NCBI RefSeq assembly: GCF_000423665.1
Contig: NZ_AUIK01000029.1
Span: forward strand, 62,001-126,000
Source of the DNA: Solirubrobacter soli DSM 22325
GTDB lineage: Bacteria > Actinomycetota > Thermoleophilia > Solirubrobacterales > Solirubrobacteraceae
Reading direction: 5' to 3'
Length of the DNA: 64,000 nt
Shown here: positions 25,565 to 37,051 of the stretch, piece after piece
Position numbering within the stretch: the stretch's first letter is position 1
Layout of the letters: the number at the start of each line of letters is the position of its first letter
Translations under genes and position numbers: made by a program
Notes under the pieces: model-generated
Told to the model about the DNA's origin: nothing
Seen by the model: the letters and a program-made list of their open reading frames with translations, nothing else
Database searches by the model: none

Positions 25565-25724
25565 GGGAATCTCCGGCGAGCTTAAGCTGCTGCAATCAAG
25601 GGGTCGTGCGATCCTCCCCCTTCGTTCAGGGTCCCTCCAACCGGAGGGCCAGCCGAGCAGATGTCCCACGCGGTGGACGCGGTCGCGTAGATTGGAGCGG
25701 CGGCCGTAGCGCCGACCTCCTCGT

Positions 25725-27443
25725 ATGAGCTCGCACGGACGACGACTCGACCACTGGACCACCTCTCTCGACGCCGTCGAGGCCCTGCGCCTGCGCATGG
25801 CCGAGGTCGAAGGCGCGCAGGAGGATCCGATCACGCGGCGCCTGATGGCCCAGGTCGCGCACGCCAAGTCGTCGAGCTTCATCGCGCTGCTCGACGGCGA
25901 CGGGCACGTCCTGGACGTCAACCCGGCGGCGCTGATCGCGGGCGGCGTCGACCGCAGCGAGGTGATCGGCCTGCCGCTGTGGACCACCGGCTGGTGGCTC
26001 GGTGCCGACAAGACGGCGATCATGACCCTGCGCCAGGCGATCGAATCGGTCGCCGACGGGCGGTTCGTGCGCTTCGACACCGATGTGCGGATCGAGAGCG
26101 CCGGGCGCGACATCGGGACGCTGGACCTCCTCCTGCGCCCGCTGCGCGGCCGTGACGGCCAGGTGGCGTTCATCGTCGCCGAGGGGCGTCCGATCACGGA
26201 CCGCAAGCGGGTCGAGCAGCGGCTCGCCCGCCAGAACGCCGAGCTGTCGGCGCTGACGCAGCGACTGGCGCGGGTGCACGACTACCGGGAGCGACTCCTC
26301 GGCGAGCTCTCGCACGACCTTCGCGCGCCCCTGCACGTCGTCATCACCCGCTCCGAGCAGGTGCTGCGGACCGCCGCGAGCGACGACGTGCGCGCTCAGG
26401 TGACGGGCATCCGGCTCGCCGCGATGGACGCGCTCGAGCAGATCAACGACATGCTCGAGCAGGTCAAGGCCGACCATGGCGAGGTCCAGCTCACGCTCGT
26501 CAACGCGGACATGTCACAGGCCGTCCGCACGGTCGCGGAGCAGTTCGCGCCGCTGGCCGAGGACCGCGACATCGAGCTCGAGCTGTCGCTGCCGAACGCC
26601 GTCTCGGCGCGGTTCGACGTCGAGCGGCTGAGCCGGGTCGTCTCCAACCTGCTCGCCAACGCGATCCGGCACGCGCCGATCGGCGGCCGCGTGCGCTGCT
26701 CGCTCGCCGCCGGTGACGGCGCGGCGTCGCTCGAGGTCGCCGACTCCGGCCCGGGCGTGCCCGAGGAGCACCGCGCGAAGGTCTTCGGCCGCTTCCGCTC
26801 CGGCCTCGACGGCGACGGCCGCTCCAGCGGCGCGGGCGCCGGCCTGGGACTGGCGATCGTGCGCGAGTTCGTCGAGCTGCACGGCGGTGAGATCGAGCTC
26901 GGCCAGGCGCCGGAGGGCGGCGCGCTGTTCACGGTCACGCTCCCGCTGCGCCCGCCGGAGTCCACGAGCGCGACCGCCTCGCTCGCCCAGCTGGCCGCGG
27001 CGGCGCAGCGCACGGAGTACGTGCGCTCGCACCTCGAGGTCGAGCTGATGGGCGAGCCCGTGGCTCCCGCCGTTCCGACCGTGGTCATCGTCGAGCGGGT
27101 CCCCGGCCGCGCCGAGTCGATCCTCACGGGCATCGGCAGCGCCGCGGTGACCTGCGTCGCCGAGGACGCGGAGGAGGCGTTGCGCCTCGCCGTCGAGCTG
27201 CGGCCGGACGCCGTCGTCGTCGGCACGGCGACGGGCGACATGCCCGCCACCTCGTTGCTGCGCCGCCTCGCCGCCGACGACCGGCTGGTGGGCGTGCGGC
27301 GCGTGGCGCTCGCGGGCGAGCGCGAAGAGGACCCGTCGCCCGAGTCGCTGATCACCGCCGGCGCGCAGCTCGTCCTCCCGGCGGGTGCCGCCGAGGAGCT
27401 CGGCGGCCGCCTGTGGGCGGCCGCCACCGCGGCCGATCGCTGA
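25725..27443 (+). CDS. Soluble PAS histidine kinase with C-terminal pseudo-receiver
   Basis: A 572-residue protein without signal peptide or membrane segments. A PAS domain (about 45-165, FIALLDGDGHVLDVNPAAL) is followed by a coiled linker, a HisKA dimerisation helix with phospho-acceptor His197 in ELSHDLRAP, and an HATPase domain with NLLANAIRHA (N box), DSGPGVPEEH (G1) and GAGLGLAIV (G2). The last 120 residues have a receiver-like order (VVIVERVPGR ... RPDAVVVGTATGDMP), but the phospho-acceptor Asp position is Gly. No response regulator is adjacent, so it is an orphan kinase. It may control the surface-glycan genes that flank it; this is context only. Confidence 0.87.
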   Translation: MSSHGRRLDHWTTSLDAVEALRLRMAEVEGAQEDPITRRLMAQVAHAKSSSFIALLDGDGHVLDVNPAALIAGGVDRSEVIGLPLWTTGWWLGADKTAIMTLRQAIESVADGRFVRFDTDVRIESAGRDIGTLDLLLRPLRGRDGQVAFIVAEGRPITDRKRVEQRLARQNAELSALTQRLARVHDYRERLLGELSHDLRAPLHVVITRSEQVLRTAASDDVRAQVTGIRLAAMDALEQINDMLEQVKADHGEVQLTLVNADMSQAVRTVAEQFAPLAEDRDIELELSLPNAVSARFDVERLSRVVSNLLANAIRHAPIGGRVRCSLAAGDGAASLEVADSGPGVPEEHRAKVFGRFRSGLDGDGRSSGAGAGLGLAIVREFVELHGGEIELGQAPEGGALFTVTLPLRPPESTSATASLAQLAAAAQRTEYVRSHLEVELMGEPVAPAVPTVVIVERVPGRAESILTGIGSAAVTCVAEDAEEALRLAVELRPDAVVVGTATGDMPATSLLRRLAADDRLVGVRRVALAGEREEDPSPESLITAGAQLVLPAGAAEELGGRLWAAATAADR

Positions 27444-27449
27444 CGGCCC

Positions 27450-27472
27450 GCGGCACCGCCGCGCGGTGCCGC
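27450..27472. terminator. Bidirectional terminator between kinase and glmS
   Basis: GCGGCACCGC (27450-27459) pairs with GCGGTGCCGC (27463-27472) around a CGC loop. It lies between two convergent stops (27443 and 27492) and can serve both. Confidence 0.65.
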
Positions 27473-27491
27473 GCGCCTCGCGGCGCCGTCC

Positions 27492-29342
<1,851 letters not shown>

Positions 29343-29427
29343 GGCCGTGCCTCCTTCCGGCGGGTTTGAACGCATTCTAGGCCGGGCCCCAGGGTCCTCC
29401 CCCGGCCTTCAGTTCAGGATGGCGTCG

Positions 29428-29454
29428 GCGCGGGGCCCGGCGAGAGCCCCGCGC
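29428..29454 (-). terminator. Terminator of the LamG gene
   Basis: GCGCGGGGC (29428-29436) and GCCCCGCGC (29446-29454) form a 9-bp stem with a 9-base loop just after the LamG gene stop on the minus strand. Confidence 0.55.
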
Positions 29455-29467
29455 GAACGTGGTCTTG

Positions 29468-30247
29468 CTAGCGGCTCGGGCGGTTGAAGATCGACGAGAA
29501 CGCCGACCAGATGCCTGAGACGTCGAGCGCGTCGGACCACACCATCACCTGGTCGATGTCGCCGGTGAAGAGCAGGTCGCAACCGGCGTGGTAGCCGCCG
29601 ATGGTGGTGTTTCCGGACGGCAGGCCGTAGTCGATCGTGGCCGAGGAGCTCGAGCCGCCCGGCTGCAGCTTGCCGTCGATGTAGAGCTTGGAGAGCGTGC
29701 CGTCCCAGGTGCCGGCGACGTTGTGCCACTTGCCGTCCCAGATGGTCTGCGGCGCGGCGCCGGAGAGGTACTGGTGCGCGCCGTCCCAGACGTAGAAGTC
29801 CAGGCCGCCGTGCCAGCCGGTCTGGATGCCGTAGGACGCGGCGGTGCAGGCGTTGCCGCCCTTGGCCAGCAGGTACTTGAAGGTGCCCGGGGAGCTCGAG
29901 CCCCGGAACCACATCGAGACCGTCAGCTTCTGCGGCTCGAGCTTGTCCGAGTCCGGGATCGTGACGAAGTCGTCACCGGTGAAGCGCAGGCCGGCGCCGA
30001 TGCCGAAGATGCCCTTGATCCACGTCGGATCGTTGCTGTCAACGCCGGTTGTCGACCCGAGGTAGCCGTTGAGCTTGTTGCCGGACCAGTCGCCGACGGT
30101 CTGCCCCTTGCCCTCGTACAGCGGCCACCAGGCGCGCAGCGGGAAGTCGGCGGCCGACGCGATCGAAGGCGCGGCAAGGACGGCGGAGACGGCGAGAGAC
30201 CCGGCCACAGCGGCCAGGCGAGTGCGAAAGTGACCGTTGCGGCTCAT
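29468..30247 (-). CDS. Secreted single-LamG-domain protein
   Basis: A 259-residue exported protein consisting of a signal peptide (LAAVAGSLAVSAVLAAPSIASAA) and one LamG/concanavalin-like jelly roll. Visible LamG signatures are RAWWPLYEGKGQTVGDWSGN, LTVSMWFRGSS, WHNVAGTWDGTLSKLYIDGK, and IDQVMVWSDALDVSGI. Two Cys pairs in the core could form disulfides. It lacks the FN3 and beta-helix modules of the larger family, so it may be a free lectin-like glycan binder. It sits between glmS and the UDP-sugar decarboxylase gene. A 10-bp palindrome (30282-30291) lies 35 bases before the start. Confidence 0.85.
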   Translation of the reverse strand: MSRNGHFRTRLAAVAGSLAVSAVLAAPSIASAADFPLRAWWPLYEGKGQTVGDWSGNKLNGYLGSTTGVDSNDPTWIKGIFGIGAGLRFTGDDFVTIPDSDKLEPQKLTVSMWFRGSSSPGTFKYLLAKGGNACTAASYGIQTGWHGGLDFYVWDGAHQYLSGAAPQTIWDGKWHNVAGTWDGTLSKLYIDGKLQPGGSSSSATIDYGLPSGNTTIGGYHAGCDLLFTGDIDQVMVWSDALDVSGIWSAFSSIFNRPSR

Positions 30248-30281
30248 GTGTTCAGCTTCTCGTCACGGGTGTCTGCACACA

Positions 30282-30291
30282 ACTGGCCAGT
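30282..30291. promoter_or_regulatory. Palindrome ACTGGCCAGT upstream of LamG gene
   Basis: A perfect 10-bp palindrome in the leader of the 29468-30247 gene. Related ACTGG/CCAGT inverted elements occur upstream of the secreted-protein genes at 48059 (minus) and, imperfectly, 41698 (minus). It may be a shared operator. Confidence 0.3.
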
Positions 30292-30329
30292 AGTCAAGGC
30301 CTTGATAAAGAATGTGACTGAATCGATCA

Positions 30330-31280
<951 letters not shown>

Positions 31281-31287
31281 TGTTGTT

Positions 31288-31313
31288 CGGTCAGGGTCGG
31301 TGGACCCTGACCG
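31288..31313 (-). terminator. Hairpin between glmM and decarboxylase gene
   Basis: CGGTCAGGGTC (31288-31298) pairs perfectly with GACCCTGACCG (31303-31313), loop of 4. It lies just after the glmM stop and just before the next gene on the same strand, so it may terminate or attenuate read-through. Confidence 0.6.
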
Positions 31314-31322
31314 GAGGGCTAG

Positions 31323-32663
31323 CTACGCCGCGGCTTCGAGCACCGCGACCAGGCGGGCGCAGGCGGCGTCGGCCTGCTCGGCCGTCGGCGCCTCGACCAT
31401 CACGCGGACGAGCGGCTCGGTCCCGCTCGGGCGCAGCAGCACGCGGCCAACGCCCTCGAGCGCCGCCGATTCGCGGTCGACCGCCTCGCGGACGCTCGCG
31501 GCCTCCGCGACCGACCGGTCGCTGACGCGGACGTTGACGAGCTTTTGCGGGAGCTTCTCCATCGCGTGCCGGTGGGCGAGGTCGGCGCCGTTGAGCGCCT
31601 CGAGCGTCAGCAGCGCGGACGCGATCCCGTCACCGGAGGGCACGAAGTTACGGTCGATGATGTGGCCGGACTGCTCGCCGCCGAGCGCCCAGTCGCGCTC
31701 GCGCAGCGCCTCGAGCACATAGCGGTCCCCGACGCCGGTGATCGCGACCTCGACGCCGTGCTCGCGCATCGCCGTGTGGAAGCCGAAGTTCGTCATCACC
31801 GTCACCGCGACGCCGTTGCCGGGCAGGCGGCCGGCCTCGCGCAGGTGGATCGCGGCGAGCGCGATCAACTCGTCGCCGTCGACGACGACCCCGTTGCGGT
31901 CGACCGCGAGCATGCGGTCGCCGTCGCCGTCGAAGGCGAAGCCGGCGATGTCGTCGCCGGTCTGCATGCCGGCGCGGAGCTTGCCGAGGTGCGTCGAGCC
32001 GCAGTCGTCGTTGATGTTCCGGCCGTCGGGCTCGTGGGCGATGATCCCGATGTCGGCGCCGAGCCGGCGGAAGATCTCCGGGGCGGCGCGGAACGTCGCG
32101 CCGTTGGCGCAGTCGAGCAGGATCCGCTGGCCGGTCAGGTCGAGGTCCTTGAAGCGCTCCTGGAGCGCGCGCAGGTAGTCCTCGAGCGCGCCGTGGAACG
32201 TGCGCACCCGGCCCGGATGGTCCGGCACCGCGAACGGCTGCTCCAGCGCGGCCTCGATCTCGGCCTCGGTGGCGTCGGAGAGCTTGTAGCCGTCGCCGCC
32301 GAAGAACTTGATCCCGTTGTCCCGGTACGGGTTGTGGGAGGCGCTGAGGACGGCGGCCAGGTCGAAGCCGTGGCGCTCGATCAGCAGCGGCGCGCCCGGG
32401 GTGGGCAGGATGCCGCCGATCAGCGCTTCGCCACCGGCGGCCGCCACACCCGCGGCCACGGCGGACTCGAGCATCTCGCCCGACTCGCGCGTGTCGCGGA
32501 TGATCAGGACGCGCGGGGGGCGCCCGTCGGGGCGCTGGATGCGCGCCGTGGCGGCGCGCGCCAGCGAAAGGGCGAGCTCCGCGGTGAGGAACTCGCCCGC
32601 GACACCGCGCACACCGTCGGTGCCGAACAGCCTGCGGGCGGCGCTGTAAGGCGCCGCGCTCAC
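31323..32663 (-). CDS. glmM: Phosphoglucosamine mutase
   Basis: A 446-residue GlmM of normal length that turns glucosamine-6-P into glucosamine-1-P on the path to UDP-GlcNAc. RRLFGTDGVRGVAGE is the family start, LSASHNPYRDNGIKFF holds the phospho-Ser, FAFDGDGDRMLAVD binds Mg, GGEQSGHII is the sugar-binding loop, and RPSGTEPLVRVMVEA binds phosphate. The GTG start overlaps the rpsI stop by one base (TAGTG). This is the known rplM-rpsI-glmM order of actinobacteria, so expression is coupled to ribosomal-protein transcription. Confidence 0.97.
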   Translation of the reverse strand: MSAAPYSAARRLFGTDGVRGVAGEFLTAELALSLARAATARIQRPDGRPPRVLIIRDTRESGEMLESAVAAGVAAAGGEALIGGILPTPGAPLLIERHGFDLAAVLSASHNPYRDNGIKFFGGDGYKLSDATEAEIEAALEQPFAVPDHPGRVRTFHGALEDYLRALQERFKDLDLTGQRILLDCANGATFRAAPEIFRRLGADIGIIAHEPDGRNINDDCGSTHLGKLRAGMQTGDDIAGFAFDGDGDRMLAVDRNGVVVDGDELIALAAIHLREAGRLPGNGVAVTVMTNFGFHTAMREHGVEVAITGVGDRYVLEALRERDWALGGEQSGHIIDRNFVPSGDGIASALLTLEALNGADLAHRHAMEKLPQKLVNVRVSDRSVAEAASVREAVDRESAALEGVGRVLLRPSGTEPLVRVMVEAPTAEQADAACARLVAVLEAAA

Positions 32664-33427
32664 TACCGCTTCGAGAACTGCGGCCGCTTACGGGCCTTCT
32701 TGAGGCCGGCCTTCTTGCGCTCCTTCACACGCGCGTCGCGCGTGAGGAAACCGCGCCGCTTGAGCTCGGTACGCAGGTTGGGGTCGGCCTCCAGGAGCGC
32801 GCGCGAGATGCCGTGGCGCAGAGCGCCGGCCTGAGCCGACACGCCGCCGCCGTGCATCGACGCGACCACGTCCATCCGATCGTCGTAGCCGACCGTCTCG
32901 AGCGGCTGGCGGATCGTGCGCTGGAGCGTGGCGCGCGGGAAGAACTCGTTCAGCGTCTTGCCGTTGATGACGTAGGCGCCGGTGCCCGGCTTGAGCGTGA
33001 CGCGCGCGACGGCGGTCTTGCGCTTGCCGGTCGCGCGGTAGCGCGCACCCGCGGCGAGGTCGATCGAGGCGTCCGCGATCGTCTGCGGGAGCTCTTCCTC
33101 CTGCTCGTCGCCTTCGGCCTCGTCCTCGTCGTACTCGTCGTCCTCGCTGTAGCGCGGACGGTCGCCGCCGAGCAGCCCCTCGCCCTCGCGGACGATGTCG
33201 ACCTCGAGGTCCATGCCCGGGATCGCCGGCTTCACGCGCGGCGTCTCGTCCTCCTCGATGTACTCGAGGTCCTCGTCGGTGTCGACCTCGTCGCCTTCGA
33301 CCACGATCTCCTCGGCGGTCGGTTCGACGGGCGCCTCGGCGGCGGGCGTCTCGGGCGCGTCAGCGGCGGGAGTCTCCTGCGACGGAGTCTCCTCGGGCTC
33401 GTTGACCTGGTCCTCGTTCTCGGCCAT
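32663..33427 (-). CDS. rpsI: Ribosomal protein S9 with long acidic N-terminal extension
   Basis: A 254-residue S9. The last 126 residues are a normal S9 core (RYRATGKRKTAVARVTL at about 129, NGKTLNEFFPRATL, GGGVSAQAGALRHGI, and the basic KKARKRPQFSKR tail that reaches the ribosomal P site). The first 128 residues are an Ala, Pro, Glu and Asp-rich, probably disordered tail with runs such as EEDE, EDDEYDEDEAEGDE. Actinobacterial S9 often has a short acidic tail, but this is much longer. There is no credible internal start: the upstream part is open, and ATG 33427 is 16 bases after rplM with a good context (AGGAGAACCAG). It is co-transcribed with rplM and glmM. Confidence 0.95.
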   Translation of the reverse strand: MAENEDQVNEPEETPSQETPAADAPETPAAEAPVEPTAEEIVVEGDEVDTDEDLEYIEEDETPRVKPAIPGMDLEVDIVREGEGLLGGDRPRYSEDDEYDEDEAEGDEQEEELPQTIADASIDLAAGARYRATGKRKTAVARVTLKPGTGAYVINGKTLNEFFPRATLQRTIRQPLETVGYDDRMDVVASMHGGGVSAQAGALRHGISRALLEADPNLRTELKRRGFLTRDARVKERKKAGLKKARKRPQFSKR

Positions 33428-33443
33428 GGGAAGTCTGGTTCTC

Positions 33444-33884
33444 CTACTTCTGCTCGATCAGCGCCATCGGCTGCGGCTGCTGAGCCGCATGCGGATGGTC
33501 GGGGCCCGCGTACACCTTCAGCTTGGTGAGCTGCTTACGGCCGAGACGGTTGCGGGGCATCATGCCCTTGACCGCGAGGCGGATGACCTCTTCGGGCCGG
33601 CGCTCGAGCATGTCGTTGAGCGTGCGGGACTTCAGGCCGCCCGGATACCCCGAGTGGCGGTAGTACATCTTGTCCGTGCGCTTGGTCCCGGTGACCGCGA
33701 TCTTCTCCGCATTGATCACGACGACGAAGTCGCCCGTGTCGATGTGCGGCGTGTAGGTCGGCTTGCGCTTGCCGCGTAGGGCGTCGGCGATCTGGGTCGC
33801 CAGACGACCGAGGGTCAGGCCCTCAGCGTCGACGACGAGCCAATTGCGCTCGCGGTCTGTGGGTTTGGCGACGTAAGTCTTCAC
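33444..33884 (-). CDS. rplM: Ribosomal protein L13
   Basis: A 146-residue L13, close to the family length. I use GTG 33884, giving MKTYVAKPTDRERNW; longer upstream readings add unrelated sequence. Landmarks are WLVVDAEGLTLGRLAT, RGKRKPTYTPHIDTGDFVVVINA, YYRHSGYPGG and AVKGMMPRNRLGR. It heads the rplM-rpsI-glmM operon, 16 bases from rpsI. Confidence 0.97.
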   Translation of the reverse strand: MKTYVAKPTDRERNWLVVDAEGLTLGRLATQIADALRGKRKPTYTPHIDTGDFVVVINAEKIAVTGTKRTDKMYYRHSGYPGGLKSRTLNDMLERRPEEVIRLAVKGMMPRNRLGRKQLTKLKVYAGPDHPHAAQQPQPMALIEQK

Positions 33885-33943
33885 GTTTGGATCTCTGGCC
33901 GAGGGCGTAAAACGGCCACGCGAAGGCCGCGCGGCGGCGTTGG

Positions 33944-33949
33944 ATGATA
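33944..33949 (-). promoter_or_regulatory. Possible -10 box of the rplM operon
   Basis: TATCAT on the minus strand, about 60 bases before the rplM start, in an otherwise GC-rich gap. The -35 region is not clear, so this is tentative. Confidence 0.3.
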
Positions 33950-34072
33950 GCGAGCGCCGACACGGGCGCACCAGCCTGGTCATTCGGGGGGTGGCCGCGC
34001 GGTCCGGGCACTCAAGACTCTCCACTGATCGGCGAGCCCTGTGCGGCTCGCGAGCAGCTGAGAGGAACGCCA

Positions 34073-36376
34073 GTGTCTGCACGTCCATCGCTCCGCACCG
34101 CGCGCGTCGTCAGCGCCGTGGTGGCGGCGCTGCTGCTGGCCGCCGGCCCCGCAGCCGCGGCCGCACGCGCCATCCCGCCTGACAATTTCACCCCGCCGCA
34201 GATCCAGCGCGTGGGCTCGCAGCTCGATTGCCTGGGCGGTGAGTGGGAGGGTCAGGACCGCCCGCTCGCGTACGCGTGGGAACGTGATGGCGTGCTGGTC
34301 GACGGCGCGAACGACCACCTCTACACGCCTTCTGCCCAGGACGCGGGACGCGCGTTGGTCTGCGTAGTGACCGCGACGAACTCCGACGGGTCCAATACCG
34401 CACGTTCCGCACCGGTGACGATCGGCGCGCTGCCGACATATCGGTTCGGGCTCTACTCGCGCGTGGTGAGCGGCGACGTCGGCTCAGGCGTCGCGGGCTG
34501 GACGGTGTCCGCGTCGCTCGTGCGCGCGGGCGAGACCGTGGATGTGTCGCCGGCGGCCCCGGTCAATGCCGTGGACGGCACGTGGGCGGTCACGCTGGGC
34601 GCGCACGGGTTGGCCGAGCGCGACCGCGTGGTCGTGCAGTTCACGGGTGCGGGCGCGCCGCCGGCGCGGACGTTCGTCGTGGGCGACAAGTCCCTCGGTG
34701 CCGGCGAGGACGCGACGCCGCTGTTCGCGTCGGCCGGCGTGTCCGCCGACGGGTCGGCCTTCTCGCTCGCCTGCGATCCCGCGTGCGACCCGGCGTTCGT
34801 CGACTTCACGTTGACCCGCGCGGGTGAGACGTCCGACCACGAGTTCACCTGGCAGTTCCCGGCCGTCCCGGCGGACGTCGCGCCGCTGACCGCCGACGAC
34901 GCGGTCGTGATGCACTACCGCAGCCCGATCTACGCGGGCGGGTCGAGCGAGGTCGCGTACGCGACGCTCGACGTGCCCGCCGGGATGCCGGGGACGGCGC
35001 GCGCGGCATCGTGCGACGGCGACCTGGTGACCGGTCGCGTCAGCTGCTCGCCGCTGGCGCCCGGGGACTACACGCTCGTGCGCCGCCGCGGGGGCGTCTC
35101 GACGACGGACACCGTCGGCTCCGGCCACGTGTTCACCGCGACCCTCGGCGGGCTCGTCGCGGGCGACGTGGTCGAGCTCCGGCGCGGCGCGCGGCTGGTG
35201 ACGGCGCTCACGCTCTCGCCCCTGCGTGTGGACGTCGACGCCGACGGCAACGTCACCGCGCTCTGCTCCGGCGGCGCGTGGCTCACCGCTGAGCTCGTGT
35301 GCGGCGACACGGACTCGATCTACGTCGCGGGCGGCCCGATCGTCGGCGGGACGCAGGTCGACGACACCAGCGGCGGGCACACGACCCTCGACTACGCGTC
35401 GGTGTCCGAGACCGCGCCGCTGTACGGCGAGTCGGTCTACGCGGGCACGTTCCGGTTCTACGCGGAGACGGTGGGCGGGTCGGCCCACGGCGTCGCGGCG
35501 CCCGAGGTCACCTTGAGCGTCTCCAAGGTCGGCTCGGGCGTGGCGTCCGAGCCCGTCGAGGTCGACCCCGACACGGGCGCCCGCGTCGACGCGCTGACGC
35601 CCGGGCGCTGGGAGGCGACGTGGGCGGCGACCGACGCCCACGGCGACGTCGTCCGCAGGCGCACGAAGTTCTACGTGCAGGAGGCGCCGACCGGCGGCGG
35701 CGCTCCGGGCCCGACCGGCCCCGCAGGCCCGGCTGGTCCCGCAGGCCCGGCCGGCCCGGCCGGCCCGACGGGCCCCGCAGGCTCGACAGGCCCCGCAGGC
35801 CCAGCAGGCCCGGCCGGCTCGACCGGTCCCGCCGGTCCCGCCGGCTCGACGGGCCCCACAGGCCCGGCAGGCCCGACAGGCCCGGCAGGCCCGGCAGGCC
35901 CGGCAGGCCCGGCAGGCCCGGCAGGCCCGGCAGGCTCGACCGGTCCCGCCGGTCCGGCCGGCTCGACGGGCCCCGCAGGCTCCACGGGCCCGGCGGGTCC
36001 GGCGGGCGCGACCGGCCCGGCCGGCGCCGCCGGCAAGGACGGCGCCAACGGCACCTCCGTCCTCGGCTCCCCGGGCGCCACGGGCCCGGCCGGCCCCGCC
36101 GGTCCGGCCGGCCCTGCGGGCCCCGCCGGTCGCGACGCCAAGATCGGCAAGATCACCTGCAAGCTCAGCGGCAAGAAGGTCACGTGCACGATGGCCGGCG
36201 CCAAGAGCGGCACCCTCAAGGCCCGCCTCTCCCGGGGCGGCCGCACCCTCGCCCTCGGCCACACCCACAAGGGCCGCCTGAGCCTCCGCACCGCCCGCCG
36301 CCTCACCCGCGGCCACTACACCCTCACGCTCGTCCAGGGCACGACAACCACCACCCACACGATCGTCATCCACTGA
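34073..36376 (+). CDS. Secreted Ig-like protein with collagen-like Gly-X-Y tract
   Basis: A 767-residue exported protein. GTG 34073 follows GAGAGGAACGCCA and opens a signal peptide (VVSAVVAALLLAAGPAAAAA). An Ig-like domain follows (YAWERDGVLVDGANDHLYTPSAQDAG), then about 400 residues of beta-rich sequence with several Cys pairs and no family I recognise. From about residue 542 to 688 there is a collagen-like tract of Gly-Pro-Ala, Gly-Pro-Thr and Gly-Ser-Thr triplets, with one break at GKDGANGTSVLGSPG. The last 80 residues form a basic, beta-rich tail (TCKLSGKKVTCTM ... TRGHYTLTLVQG). The tract may form a triple-helical stalk. It is divergent from the rplM operon. Confidence 0.8.
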   Translation: MSARPSLRTARVVSAVVAALLLAAGPAAAAARAIPPDNFTPPQIQRVGSQLDCLGGEWEGQDRPLAYAWERDGVLVDGANDHLYTPSAQDAGRALVCVVTATNSDGSNTARSAPVTIGALPTYRFGLYSRVVSGDVGSGVAGWTVSASLVRAGETVDVSPAAPVNAVDGTWAVTLGAHGLAERDRVVVQFTGAGAPPARTFVVGDKSLGAGEDATPLFASAGVSADGSAFSLACDPACDPAFVDFTLTRAGETSDHEFTWQFPAVPADVAPLTADDAVVMHYRSPIYAGGSSEVAYATLDVPAGMPGTARAASCDGDLVTGRVSCSPLAPGDYTLVRRRGGVSTTDTVGSGHVFTATLGGLVAGDVVELRRGARLVTALTLSPLRVDVDADGNVTALCSGGAWLTAELVCGDTDSIYVAGGPIVGGTQVDDTSGGHTTLDYASVSETAPLYGESVYAGTFRFYAETVGGSAHGVAAPEVTLSVSKVGSGVASEPVEVDPDTGARVDALTPGRWEATWAATDAHGDVVRRRTKFYVQEAPTGGGAPGPTGPAGPAGPAGPAGPAGPTGPAGSTGPAGPAGPAGSTGPAGPAGSTGPTGPAGPTGPAGPAGPAGPAGPAGPAGSTGPAGPAGSTGPAGSTGPAGPAGATGPAGAAGKDGANGTSVLGSPGATGPAGPAGPAGPAGPAGRDAKIGKITCKLSGKKVTCTMAGAKSGTLKARLSRGGRTLALGHTHKGRLSLRTARRLTRGHYTLTLVQGTTTTTHTIVIH
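35879..35934 (+). repeat. Perfect 9-bp tandem repeat inside the collagen-like tract
   Basis: About six copies of a 9-base unit (GGCCCGGCA phase) encoding Gly-Pro-Ala. Copy-number change would lengthen or shorten the stalk in frame without breaking the gene. Confidence 0.75.
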
Positions 36377-36382
36377 CGCTGT

Positions 36383-36408
36383 TCGGGGCGCCCACCAGGG
36401 CGCCCCGA
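36383..36408 (+). terminator. Terminator of the collagen-like gene
   Basis: TCGGGGCGCCC (36383-36393) pairs perfectly with GGGCGCCCCGA (36398-36408), loop ACCA, seven bases after the stop. Confidence 0.75.
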
Positions 36409-36709
36409 CCCTCGCTGAGGGGACGCCACAACCCGGGGGGGCCAGGAAAACCGTCCTCTGAGTCAAGAAATCCTGGCCACCCCCCTGCCTCACGCCGCAC
36501 CGCCTCCCCGCGCCACCCCCTCCGTGCCGCGCGCCGCCCCGCCCCTCCGCGCCGCCTTCCCGTGCCGCGCTCCCCTCCGCGCAACGCCTCCGCGCCCCGG
36601 CGCCTCATCGGCGCCCGGCAGCTCCCGGCCCCGCCGCGACCTCACCGCGCCGCGCCGCCTCCCCACGCCGCGCCACTCCCCGCGCCGCGCCACACCCACG
36701 CGCCCCCTC

Positions 36710-36900
36710 TCGACGCCGCGGCACCCCACGCCGCGCGCCCCACCCCTCGACGCCGCGGCACCCCACGCCGCGCGCCCCACCCCTCGACGCCGCGGCACCC
36801 CACGCCGCGCGCCCCACCCCTCGACGCCGCGCCACCCCACGCCGCGCCCACCCCTCGACGTCGCCCCACCCCTCGACGCCGCACCGCCGTCGACGCCGCA
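36710..36900. repeat. 37-bp minisatellite
   Basis: TCGACGCCGC marks unit starts at 36710, 36747, 36784 and 36821 (exact 37-base steps), then decays to shorter steps at 36855, 36873 and 36890. The first three units are nearly identical. It is strongly strand-asymmetric: C-rich on plus, G-rich on minus. Confidence 0.8.
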
Positions 36901-37000
36901 CTCCCTCCCCACGCCGCGCGCCCCACCCGACGCGCCCTCTCCGCGCCGCGCCACCTCCCCACGCCGCGACCCTCTCGCCGCCGCGGCGCCGAGACGGGGA

Positions 37001-37051
37001 GGGGGTGGGCGACGCGGAGGTCCACAGCGGACCTTCCTGTCGCCCACCCCC
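37001..37051. other. Long two-tier hairpin
   Basis: An outer 13-bp perfect stem, GGGGGTGGGCGAC (37001-37013) with its complement (37039-37051), encloses a second stem AGGTCC/GGACCT (37018-37023, 37029-37034). It resembles a structured RNA or a cruciform-prone site rather than a plain terminator; the next terminator follows at once. Confidence 0.55.
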
